DNA of 64,000 nt from Pyrinomonadaceae bacterium (GTDB lineage: Bacteria; Acidobacteriota; Blastocatellia; Pyrinomonadales; Pyrinomonadaceae). The notes below the pieces were generated by a model. That model was not told where the DNA came from. It saw only the letters and a program-made list of their open reading frames with translations, and made no database searches. Below, one piece after another: positions 57,467 through 64,000 of the stretch; positions within the stretch are counted from its first letter, which is position 1; every line of letters starts with the position of its first letter. A program made the translations under genes and the position numbers. Where the stretch lies: the NCBI GenBank assembly GCA_017983495.1, contig JAGOBH010000003.1, positions 1-64,000 of the forward strand, read 5' to 3'.

Positions 57467-57537
57467 CAAACAGGATGAGCAGGATAGACAGGATGGGAAG
57501 GAAACAATTATCCTGAACATCCTGTGTATCCTGTTTG
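57467..57537. repeat. Palindrome of CAGGAT 9-base words, copy 1
   Basis: Left arm 57467-57494 holds CAGGAT three times at nine-base steps; right arm 57510-57537 holds ATCCTG three times. CAGGAT cores pair exactly and the three-base spacers do not. The arm ends pair as CAAACAGGAT/ATCCTGTTTG. It sits eight bases before the queE start codon. Confidence 0.85.
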
Positions 57538-57544
57538 AGTTCTT

Positions 57545-58192
57545 ATGGATCTCCGCGTCACCGAAATATTTCTTTCTATTCAGGGCGAGTCGTCGCATGC
57601 GGGGCGGCCGTGTTCGTTCGTGCGGCTGACGGGCTGCCCGATGCGGTGCGTTTGGTGCGACAGCGAATACACATTTACCGGCGGCGAGCGGATGTCGTTC
57701 GAGGACATTTTTGCCCAGTTGGATGGATTCGGATGCAAACTGGTCGAGGTCACGGGCGGTGAGCCGTTGGCACAGAAGGCGGCGTTCCCATTTATCACCG
57801 AACTCTGTGACCGAGGCTACGAGGTGCTGATCGAAACAGGCGGATTTGTCTCGACCGAGCCTGTAGATTCGCGTGCGTCTATCATCCTGGATGTAAAATG
57901 CCCCGCGTCCGGCGAAGCGGAGCGTAACCACTGGCCGAATTTATCGCTATTGCGTGCGGACAAGGACGAGGTGAAATTTGTCATCGCGGACCTCGCCGAT
58001 TGGGAATTTGCGAAAGAGATCATAGCGAAATACGATCTGGAAAACAGAGCAAAAGAGATATTGATCTCGCCCGTATTCGGCATTGAGAATCTGGCCGAGA
58101 TCGCTGAATCCGTCGCCACGAGCGGTTTGAAAACGCGGCTCAATTTGCAGCTGCATAAATACATCTGGGGAGCGGACGTCCACGGCGTTTAG
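57545..58192 (+). CDS. queE: 7-carboxy-7-deazaguanine synthase
   Basis: 215 residues. The radical-SAM cluster motif C-x3-C-x2-C is CPMRCVWC (near residue 31), preceded by the family block EIFLSIQGESSHAGRPC. QueE rearranges carboxy-tetrahydropterin to the deazaguanine core of queuosine. queC, which acts next, is 1 kb downstream, with a serine hydrolase gene between. There is no recognisable ribosome site because the palindromic repeat directly precedes the ATG. Confidence 0.93.
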   Translation: MDLRVTEIFLSIQGESSHAGRPCSFVRLTGCPMRCVWCDSEYTFTGGERMSFEDIFAQLDGFGCKLVEVTGGEPLAQKAAFPFITELCDRGYEVLIETGGFVSTEPVDSRASIILDVKCPASGEAERNHWPNLSLLRADKDEVKFVIADLADWEFAKEIIAKYDLENRAKEILISPVFGIENLAEIAESVATSGLKTRLNLQLHKYIWGADVHGV

Positions 58193-58197
58193 ATTGA

Positions 58198-58264
58198 CTC
58201 TGCGAGCTTTGCGATCTCCGCGTTAAAATGCAGGTTCAACGCAGAGACCGCCAAGGACGCAGAG
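58198..58264. repeat. Palindrome of 9-base CTCTGCG-type words
   Basis: Left arm CTCTGCGAG, CTTTGCGAT, CTCCGCGTT (58198-58224); right arm AACGCAGAG, ACCGCCAAG, GACGCAGAG (58238-58264). The arms pair at about 22 of 27 positions. It fills the queE to beta-lactamase-fold gene spacer. Confidence 0.8.
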
Positions 58265-58285
58265 AAAGAACGAGAAACAACTGTT

Positions 58286-59194
58286 ATGCAAAGAAGAATC
58301 CTAATCTTAACGGTCATCATCGTCATTGCCGCAACCGCCGCTATTGCTCAGAAGGCAAAGTCCATACCCGCCGCACCGCAGACGCTTGACGACAGAATTC
58401 AGGCGGCTCTCGACGGGTTTCAGGGCAAGGCGTGGATATATGCGAAAAATCTCGATACCGGAAAAGAATACGCTTTTCGGGCGGACGAACCGACGCGGAC
58501 GGCCAGCACGGTCAAGCTGGCGATCATGGCTGAGGCGTTTCGCCAGGTCGAACAGGGCAAGCTGAAATGGAACGACGAAATCGTGCTGACCAAGGAGAAA
58601 AAGGTCGGCGGTTCGGGCGTGCTGTCCGAGCTTTCGGACAACACGAGGATCGATCTCAAGTCGGCTCTCAATTTCATGATCGTCGTGTCGGACAACACGG
58701 GGACCAATCTAGTTCTCGACAAGGTCGGAGCTGACAACGTCAACGACCTTATGGACAGTCTCGGGCTGCCGGGCATCAAATCGATGCGAAAGGTTTTTGG
58801 CGGCGGCGACTCAAAGGCCGGACTCGATCCGCAAAACCGTGTATTCGGCCTTGGACGTTCGACGATGCGTGAGATGGTCAAACTGGTAGAGATGATGGAA
58901 CGCGGCACGCTCGTGTCGAAAGACGCGTCTGCTGAGATGATAAATATTCTCAAACGCCAGCAGTACAAAGACGGCATCGGCCGCGGCGTGCCCGATACGA
59001 TACCGGTCGCGTCCAAATCCGGTGCCCTCGACCGTCTTCGCAGCGACGTCGGTGTCATTTACACCCGACGCGGCCGCATCGCCATGGCCATAACGGTCGA
59101 CGACCTCCGCGTCGTCGCCTACGACCAGGAAAACCCCGGTTTGGCGATGCTGTGGAAACTGTCGCAGATCCTACAGGATGGTTTGGGGAAATAG
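58286..59194 (+). CDS. Exported serine hydrolase of the class A beta-lactamase fold
   Basis: 302 residues. Signal peptide 1-21 (ending AAIAQ). The catalytic S-x-x-K is STVK (in RTASTVKLAIM), the second motif is SDN (VVSDNTGTN) and the third KSG (ASKSGALD). The omega loop between SDN and KSG lacks a recognisable E-x-x-x-N, so the deacylating Glu166 of true class A enzymes is not seen. It is therefore better called a serine hydrolase or penicillin-interacting protein than a proven beta-lactamase. It interrupts the queE/queC pair without an obvious functional link. Confidence 0.8.
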   Translation: MQRRILILTVIIVIAATAAIAQKAKSIPAAPQTLDDRIQAALDGFQGKAWIYAKNLDTGKEYAFRADEPTRTASTVKLAIMAEAFRQVEQGKLKWNDEIVLTKEKKVGGSGVLSELSDNTRIDLKSALNFMIVVSDNTGTNLVLDKVGADNVNDLMDSLGLPGIKSMRKVFGGGDSKAGLDPQNRVFGLGRSTMREMVKLVEMMERGTLVSKDASAEMINILKRQQYKDGIGRGVPDTIPVASKSGALDRLRSDVGVIYTRRGRIAMAITVDDLRVVAYDQENPGLAMLWKLSQILQDGLGK

Positions 59195-59246
59195 ATGTGA
59201 CGCGGGGACGCGGTGAGGAGAGACGCGTAGACTTTACAGTAATCAG

Positions 59247-60200
59247 ATGGATAAAAGACGAGACATAAGAAAGGTCATCGATTTGGTAAAGGACAGGTTT
59301 CCGGCCGTTCACGTCGAGCAGTTTCGTGTCACACATCCCAGCGATGACGATGGAATCTGGTATTTTGCGATGCCCTCTGCCGAACGCGATGAGATTCAAA
59401 TCGAGAATTCGGCTGGCGAATGTCCGTTCCTAATAGAAAGGATTCGAGACACTGATCGCAGACTTTCGGATACTGTAGAACAAACTGTTGCGATCCTCGT
59501 TGACCACTTGGAGACTGCGTCGAATAACAACGTTCCTCTCGCTGTCTGCCTGGTTTCCGGTGGGATGGACAGTTGTGTCACTGCGGCAATTGCCAGTCGG
59601 GAAAATACGCAAGTAGCTTTTTTGCATATTTCGTACGGCCAGCGAACCGAAGCCAGAGAGCGAGAAGCGTTTAATCTAATTGCGAGCCATTACAACGCAT
59701 ATCGGGTTCTTGATGTATCGATCGAGTATCTTGCTAAGATCGGCGGTTCGTCGCTGACGGACGAGAAGATCGCCGTTACTGAGGCCGACCTTGAATCGAC
59801 CGAGATACCGACGAGTTACGTGCCGTTTCGCAACGCAAATATGCTCTCGATCGCGACGAGCTGGGCCGAGGTCATCGGGGCAAGTACGATCTACATCGGT
59901 GCGGTGGCTGAGGATTCGAGCGGCTATCCCGATTGCCGCCCTGATTTTTACGCGGCTTTTCAGCAGACAATAAATACCGGCACAAAACCGGACACAAATA
60001 TCGAGATCCGTACGCCGATAATCGAGCTTTCAAAGGCTGAGATCGTGAAAAAGGGAATTGAGCTAAACGCGCCGCTGCATCTTTCGTGGTCGTGTTACCG
60101 CAGCGAAGATCTCGCCTGCGGCACATGCGACTCATGTGCTCTGCGGTTGCGCGGGTTCGAGCGTGCGGGCGAAAAGGACCCGATCGGTTACCGCAATTAA
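59247..60200 (+). CDS. queC: 7-cyano-7-deazaguanine synthase with extra N-terminal domain
   Basis: 317 residues, about 90 more than a usual QueC. The PP-loop SGGMDS lies near residue 104 and the C-terminal zinc site is SCYRSEDLACGTCDSC. The enzyme converts the carboxy-deazaguanine made by QueE to preQ0 with ATP and ammonia. Residues 1-95 form an additional compact domain (FPAVHVEQFRVTHPSDDDGIW, then ENSAGECPFLIE) joined in frame. I do not recognise it. ATG at 59247 follows the preceding gene by 52 bases. Confidence 0.9.
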   Translation: MDKRRDIRKVIDLVKDRFPAVHVEQFRVTHPSDDDGIWYFAMPSAERDEIQIENSAGECPFLIERIRDTDRRLSDTVEQTVAILVDHLETASNNNVPLAVCLVSGGMDSCVTAAIASRENTQVAFLHISYGQRTEAREREAFNLIASHYNAYRVLDVSIEYLAKIGGSSLTDEKIAVTEADLESTEIPTSYVPFRNANMLSIATSWAEVIGASTIYIGAVAEDSSGYPDCRPDFYAAFQQTINTGTKPDTNIEIRTPIIELSKAEIVKKGIELNAPLHLSWSCYRSEDLACGTCDSCALRLRGFERAGEKDPIGYRN

Positions 60201-60201
60201 A

Positions 60202-60879
60202 TTACATCTCCATCTCGCTGTCGATAACATCCGCGGCGTCGAGCTTTGATCGTTTTGCTTCGAGCTCGGCCAGACGAGCTTTGACCGAGGCGATCTCGGC
60301 GTCGAGCTGATCTAACGCTGGTTCGGTCCGGCTGAGTTTGTGAAAAACGGGCGTGATGATGACGAGTGAGGCGATGATGATCGACAGTACGCCGATCGAG
60401 CGTGCGACAAAATCGCTCTCGTTATCGGGGTTCACCCAGATCAAATAGAGCAGGATCGCGTCCAGTGCCACCGCTGCGATAATGATGACGGTTCGTGACC
60501 AGGCAAATCGCTTGTCGAGCGTCGCCAGCGAGACCAGACTCAGCAAGGCGAAGGTGGTCGCGAGCATCGACGACGTAACGGTCGATTTCGCGTAAATGTC
60601 ACCTGTCACCGCATGGGCCCAGATGACGAATATTATAAGTATCGCGGCGATGATCGAGAGTGCAATGCCCGTAAACGGCATCGCCCTCGCGCCTTTTTCT
60701 TCGTAATAGGCACCGCAGGCGAGCCCGAGAATACTTGTGACGGTAATGGTGAATGTCGTGCCGAGCACCTTCGATTCAAATTCGCCAAAGGTGCCGAACA
60801 GCAGGACGATGATTCCCAACACGGCGCATATTGCGACCGAGCCGATCAGCAGATACAAAAACAGTTTTCTGAGGTCCAT
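60202..60879 (-). CDS. Hypothetical membrane protein with C-terminal coiled coil
   Basis: 225 residues from the ATG at 60879, which has GGGAG six bases upstream; the longer open frame overlaps the peptidase gene. There are about six membrane helices (residues 8-190) and a charged heptad-like tail, LDQLDAEIASVKARLAELEAKRSKL, that should form a coiled coil. No family recognised. The stop lies one base from the queC stop (convergent). Confidence 0.6.
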   Translation of the reverse strand: MDLRKLFLYLLIGSVAICAVLGIIVLLFGTFGEFESKVLGTTFTITVTSILGLACGAYYEEKGARAMPFTGIALSIIAAILIIFVIWAHAVTGDIYAKSTVTSSMLATTFALLSLVSLATLDKRFAWSRTVIIIAAVALDAILLYLIWVNPDNESDFVARSIGVLSIIIASLVIITPVFHKLSRTEPALDQLDAEIASVKARLAELEAKRSKLDAADVIDSEMEM

Positions 60880-60943
60880 TGCTCCCTTTCCTCCGTTTTT
60901 TTGTCGCGCCGACGGTTTTGCACCACCATAACCGATATACGTG

Positions 60944-62215
60944 TCAGATGGCAATATGTTCGCGGCCGACCTTTAGCCGTTTGAGGTCGCCGAGGGCGGC
61001 AAATGCCATACGATCGGTGACGAAGTGTTCGGCGGCGAGTGAACGAATGTCGTCGAGCGTGACGGCGTTGAGCGTGTCGAGCGACTCTTCGACCGAGATC
61101 TGGCGGCCGTGGGTTATTTCAAACTGAGCGAGCGTCGCCGCGCGTCCGGCTGAATCCTCGAGACTGAGCAGGACCGACGTGACCGATTGCTGCTTGGCAA
61201 GCTCGAGCTCGTCGGCCGTAACGCCGTTTGCCGCGACATCGCGCATTTCGGCAACGGCGAGTTCGACGACCTCGAGTGTCTGTTCGGGCGACGTGCCGGC
61301 AAAGATCGAAAACATACCGCAATCGTTATACATTATGGCCGAGGCTCCGACGCTGTAGGCGAGCCCGCGCTCTTCGCGGATCTTTTGCCACAGCCGGCTC
61401 GAGGTGCCGCCGCCGATGATATTGGCGAGCAGGTCGGCCGCGTAACGCCGCGGATCGGTCGCCGCGACGAGCGGCGCGGTGATGATCAGATGTGCCTGTT
61501 CGAGATTGGGATTTTGCCGGACGATGATCGGTGCGGCTGGCTCGGGCGTTGTGAGTTCCAACTTTTGTTGGCCGTCGCCTGTCGTTGGCCAACTAAAGTT
61601 GGAACTCAAAGCGACGACCTCGTCATGATCGACATTTCCGGCGGCGGCGATGACCAGATTGCCGGCGTTATAGACCTCGCGGTGATAGCGGCGTGTGATG
61701 GCGGCGTCAAAGCTCTTGACCGTCTTAGGCGTGCCGGCGATGTTTAGCCCGAGCGGGTGGCCGGGAAAATATGCTTCGCTGAAGATCTCGCCCAAAAACT
61801 CTTCGGGGGAATCTTCGGTCATCTTCATTTCCTCGATGATGACACGTTGTTCGCTTTCGAGATCGGCTTCGTCAAAACGAGGGTCGGTGAGCATATCGGC
61901 GAGCAGATCGAACGCCGTGGGCAACTGGTCGTCGATGACCTTGATCGCAAAGCCCGTTTCCTCGTGCGTGGTAAACGCGTCGAGATTGCCGCCGAGACGG
62001 TCGGTTTCGATGGCGATGTCTAGCGAAGTGCGTCGCGGCGTGCCCTTAAAAACGGTGTGCTCGATAAAATGCGAGATGCCGTTCAGTTCGAGCGGCTCGT
62101 GCCGCGACCCGACGCGGTAAAAAAAGCCCAACGTAGCCGACCGCACCCCGGCCATCCGGTCGGTGAGTATCGTTAACCCGTTTCCGAGCCGAGTTTCTTG
62201 TATTTCTTCCTTCAT
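60944..62215 (-). CDS. M16-family zinc peptidase (pitrilysin/insulinase-like)
   Basis: 423 residues, the usual length of a single-half M16B peptidase. The inverted zinc motif H-x-x-E-H is HFIEH (about residue 46), with the downstream Glu in VIIEEMKMTED. The C-terminal domain contains GTSSRLWQKIREERGLAY. Such enzymes cleave peptides in a closed chamber, often with a partner subunit. Residues of the segment NFSWPTTGDGQQKLELTTPE are encoded by a palindromic repeat (61553-61607). The start MKEEIQETRLGNGL is conserved in position. Confidence 0.92.
   Translation of the reverse strand: MKEEIQETRLGNGLTILTDRMAGVRSATLGFFYRVGSRHEPLELNGISHFIEHTVFKGTPRRTSLDIAIETDRLGGNLDAFTTHEETGFAIKVIDDQLPTAFDLLADMLTDPRFDEADLESEQRVIIEEMKMTEDSPEEFLGEIFSEAYFPGHPLGLNIAGTPKTVKSFDAAITRRYHREVYNAGNLVIAAAGNVDHDEVVALSSNFSWPTTGDGQQKLELTTPEPAAPIIVRQNPNLEQAHLIITAPLVAATDPRRYAADLLANIIGGGTSSRLWQKIREERGLAYSVGASAIMYNDCGMFSIFAGTSPEQTLEVVELAVAEMRDVAANGVTADELELAKQQSVTSVLLSLEDSAGRAATLAQFEITHGRQISVEESLDTLNAVTLDDIRSLAAEHFVTDRMAFAALGDLKRLKVGREHIAI
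61553..61607. repeat. Palindromic repeat inside the M16 peptidase gene
   Basis: The arms, 61553-61573 and 61587-61607, match at 20 of 21 positions around a 13-base loop. The arm contains TTCCAACTTT and GTTGGCC. It lies within the coding sequence and is read in frame, encoding roughly residues 203-221 between two secondary-structure blocks of the peptidase. Confidence 0.75.
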
Positions 62216-62244
62216 TAATTACCGACGGAAAAGCTCCGTCAGTA

Positions 62245-62327
62245 GAATTCTAACAGGATGAACAGGATTTACAGGATCAGAGAACTGACTTCTTATCCTG
62301 CCTATCCTGTTCATCCTGTTAGAATTC
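62245..62327. repeat. Palindrome of CAGGAT 9-base words, copy 2
   Basis: Arms 62245-62277 and 62295-62327, both with CAGGAT words at nine-base steps and perfect GAATTCTAACAGGATGAACA outer ends (20 bases). The same CAGGAT word as at 57467. It fills the gap between the M14-type and M16 genes; a small stem GACGGA/TCCGTC (62224-62240) adjoins it. Confidence 0.88.
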
Positions 62328-62333
62328 CTGGTC

Positions 62334-64000
62334 TCAATTAGAGATCGCGTTGAACAGCAATGGAAATGTCGCTAAGCTCTGGCCGCGGTATTGGGGGCGG
62401 AAGCCGAAGAGGATGATCTTGCCTTTGCCGATTTTTACCTCGACGAGAGCCGCCTTGCCCGCGATCCTCTCGGCACCGAGTGCCCAGCCGGAGAGGAGTA
62501 TCTGCTTTGGGTCGGACGGATAGCGGGCGATGATCGTCACGTTTGGAGTACCGCCTTCAGGCGGCTTCTGATTGGCGTCGAGCCGGCTAAAGCCGGGACT
62601 CCAAACTTCGAACGCCGGGCCGTTTTCGAACCAGGCAATCGATTCTTTTGGCATTCCTTTGGCGATCGGTGAGGTCAGGTCGAGTTCGGTGCGGAGGATC
62701 GAGCCGGGGATAAAGAAATCCTTGCGGTTGAGGCCCTTTGTCACGTCGCGAATGGGCAGATTGAACTGCTCGATGGCGAAATCGGACGAGCGGTTTAGAA
62801 AGACGAGCGTGCCGCCAGCCTCGACAAATTTCTTTAGGTTTTCAACACCTTCTTTACCAACGCCGCCCGTGTATTCATCCGGCATCGAGCCTTTTGCATA
62901 GCCGTTCAGGATCTGGCTGGGCGATTGGTCGGGGAAGATGATCGTTCCAGGTACGGAGTTATTCGTTCCGCCGAGATAAACCTTGGCTTCGATCACATTT
63001 TGCCTTAGCTGTGAGTTCCTTAAAGACTTTGACGAAAGTTGTTCGCAATTGTGGAAATAGGGGCTTCGATGCGGCTTTTGATCTCCGAGGATCCATCGAG
63101 TCCATCCCTCATCCATAGAGCTGGCTTCAGAGCGATACAATTGCACGACGTAGCGGTTTGAAATGCACCCGACATCGGAGTCACTTTCCCCTATCCGTTG
63201 CCTAAGGGCCGGAAAGCGAGTGCGTTCCGATACCGCGATTGCTCGGACGCCTGTCAATAAGGGGATAGTGTGAGCCGTGACGTCATAAGGGGGAATAGGA
63301 TTTCCGACGCCGTCCTTGAGATCCGGGTATTTTTGATCCTCTAATAGTGCTTTCGCAAAGGCGGCATATGGCTGATCCATATATATAACCCGCGATTGCG
63401 ATGGGTAAGGCTCGCCCTTGTAGAAAAACCCTTGTGTAACCTCCGTCTCGACGCCGGCCCGTTCCAGAATATCGTCGACGAATCGGTCGTTGATTGTTCT
63501 GTAATTTCCTTTTCTCGGCAACAGGAAGCTTGCAACTTCCCCGTCTTTCCTCGGCCGCACCGCTTCTTTTCCGATCTCATAAAACCTCGACAGCCATTTC
63601 TCACGATTGTCGGCAGCGTGGGTCAGCAAACTAAACGCGGCGGTGGTCATGGTGTCGGTGATGTTGCGGAGTTTCCATTCTCCGCCTTTCCACACCGGGC
63701 CGAAGTTTGGGGACTCTTTTTTGGCGTCGTAGCCCTCGCTGCCGCGGAGGTCTTCGAATTTGACGGTGATGGGCGTTGCCAGTCGGGCTGACGCCGTTTC
63801 GCTCAAAATGCGGACGCCGCCGTGGTAGTGCGAATACGCGCGAGCGGGCGTCCAGGCGTCGTAGGTCGAATCGGTCGTTATCCCTTCGAAACCTTTTTTG
63901 CGGAGGTCAGCGGCCATGGCGTTGCCGAGCTCGGTGTAGCCTTCGATGATCTGTTTCGGCACGTTCGGTTCGACGGGCTGCATGTACGGCGGCAGGAACA
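62334..64000 (-). CDS. M14-type zinc carboxypeptidase, C-terminal part (5' end outside window)
   Basis: At least 555 residues; the frame is open to the window edge, so the catalytic N-terminal half with the zinc ligands is not visible. The visible block SHYHGGVRILSETASARLAT (about 50 residues in) resembles the end of the M14 catalytic domain, with a Glu where the catalytic Glu is expected. The rest is a long accessory part ending in a glutamine-amidotransferase-like beta-alpha domain (VENLKKFVEAGGTLVFLN, then KGKIILFGFRPQYRGQ). A palindromic repeat at 62541-62606 is translated in frame. The family assignment is moderately sure. Confidence 0.65.
   Translation of the reverse strand, partial: FLPPYMQPVEPNVPKQIIEGYTELGNAMAADLRKKGFEGITTDSTYDAWTPARAYSHYHGGVRILSETASARLATPITVKFEDLRGSEGYDAKKESPNFGPVWKGGEWKLRNITDTMTTAAFSLLTHAADNREKWLSRFYEIGKEAVRPRKDGEVASFLLPRKGNYRTINDRFVDDILERAGVETEVTQGFFYKGEPYPSQSRVIYMDQPYAAFAKALLEDQKYPDLKDGVGNPIPPYDVTAHTIPLLTGVRAIAVSERTRFPALRQRIGESDSDVGCISNRYVVQLYRSEASSMDEGWTRWILGDQKPHRSPYFHNCEQLSSKSLRNSQLRQNVIEAKVYLGGTNNSVPGTIIFPDQSPSQILNGYAKGSMPDEYTGGVGKEGVENLKKFVEAGGTLVFLNRSSDFAIEQFNLPIRDVTKGLNRKDFFIPGSILRTELDLTSPIAKGMPKESIAWFENGPAFEVWSPGFSRLDANQKPPEGGTPNVTIIARYPSDPKQILLSGWALGAERIAGKAALVEVKIGKGKIILFGFRPQYRGQSLATFPLLFNAISN
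62541..62606. repeat. Palindromic repeat inside the M14-type gene
   Basis: Arms 62541-62566 and 62581-62606 match at about 22 of 26 positions, with identical outer nine bases GTTTGGAGT/ACTCCAAAC and a core CCGGCTAAAGCCGG in the right arm. Its 66 bases are exactly 22 codons and are read in frame as a Pro/Gly-rich stretch (SPGFSRLDANQKPPEGGTPN). It resembles the REP-type element with GGAGTCCCGGCTTTAGCCGG that is common in acidobacterial genomes. Confidence 0.8.

Noticed and set aside
58286..59194. True class A beta-lactamase
   Set aside because: The omega-loop glutamate motif is not found, so only the broader serine hydrolase call is kept.

Overview
The window looks like a chromosomal core segment of a GC-rich member of the Acidobacteriota, most likely the Blastocatellia/Pyrinomonadaceae branch. 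Pointers to that phylum are a secreted VWA protein of the acidobacterial type (4217-5272), a large Oar-like TonB-dependent receptor with an N-terminal carboxypeptidase-regulatory domain (36487-39732), an M13 peptidase, an OFA-type MFS carrier, a ThiO-like oxidase and many secreted proteins of unknown function. The placement is inference from gene content; there is no rRNA in the window. I see no prophage, transposase, insertion sequence or CRISPR array.

Layout. 1-5.3 kb: end of a RelE/ParE-like toxin, ettA, a DUF2254 membrane protein, a lipoprotein and the VWA protein. 5.5-8.1 kb: cydAB (bd-type quinol oxidase) behind two palindromes and closed by a terminator. 8.1-11.7 kb: a membrane protein and winged-helix regulator pair with a dyad at its promoter, then small exported proteins and a DUF4153/DUF4173-like membrane protein. 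11.7-27.4 kb: xerD, tRNA-Tyr/Gly/Thr, tuf, rpmG, tRNA-Trp, secE, nusG, rplK, rplA, rplJ, rplL, rpoB, rpoC, the classical translation/transcription cluster. 27.5-31.2 kb: a small CxxC protein, an MFS carrier with an apparently fused small subunit, and a 1.4 kb gene-poor stretch holding a 29-residue membrane peptide, a strong operator-like palindrome and hairpins. 31.2-36.2 kb (minus): M13 peptidase, plsC, TonB-C protein, HD hydrolase. 36.5-45.5 kb: TonB receptor; TPR protein, ribA, anti-sigma-like protein, sigma factor and ABC exporter (all minus). 45.6-51.9 kb: SpoIIM-like protein; a tight minus operon thiO, TlpA-like, methyltransferase, GDPD; divergent NAD-type isocitrate dehydrogenase. 52-64 kb: secreted and membrane proteins, DoxX, PepP, queE, a beta-lactamase-fold protein, queC, an M16 peptidase and the C-terminal part of an M14-type peptidase running off the window.

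Three things stand out. First, the RNA polymerase beta subunit carries a roughly 65-residue cysteine-rich insertion (four CxC/CxxC pairs) just before a conserved lobe motif. Second, many intergenic spacers, including those inside the ribosomal/RNAP cluster, are palindromes whose arms are built from short words repeated with a 7- or 9-base period; the word differs at each place while the architecture is the same. Third, two neighbouring peptidase genes (M16 at 60944-62215, M14-type at 62334-64000) each contain a palindromic repeat translated in frame. Together these suggest a genome under heavy traffic of small palindromic elements, although no mobilising enzyme is visible here.
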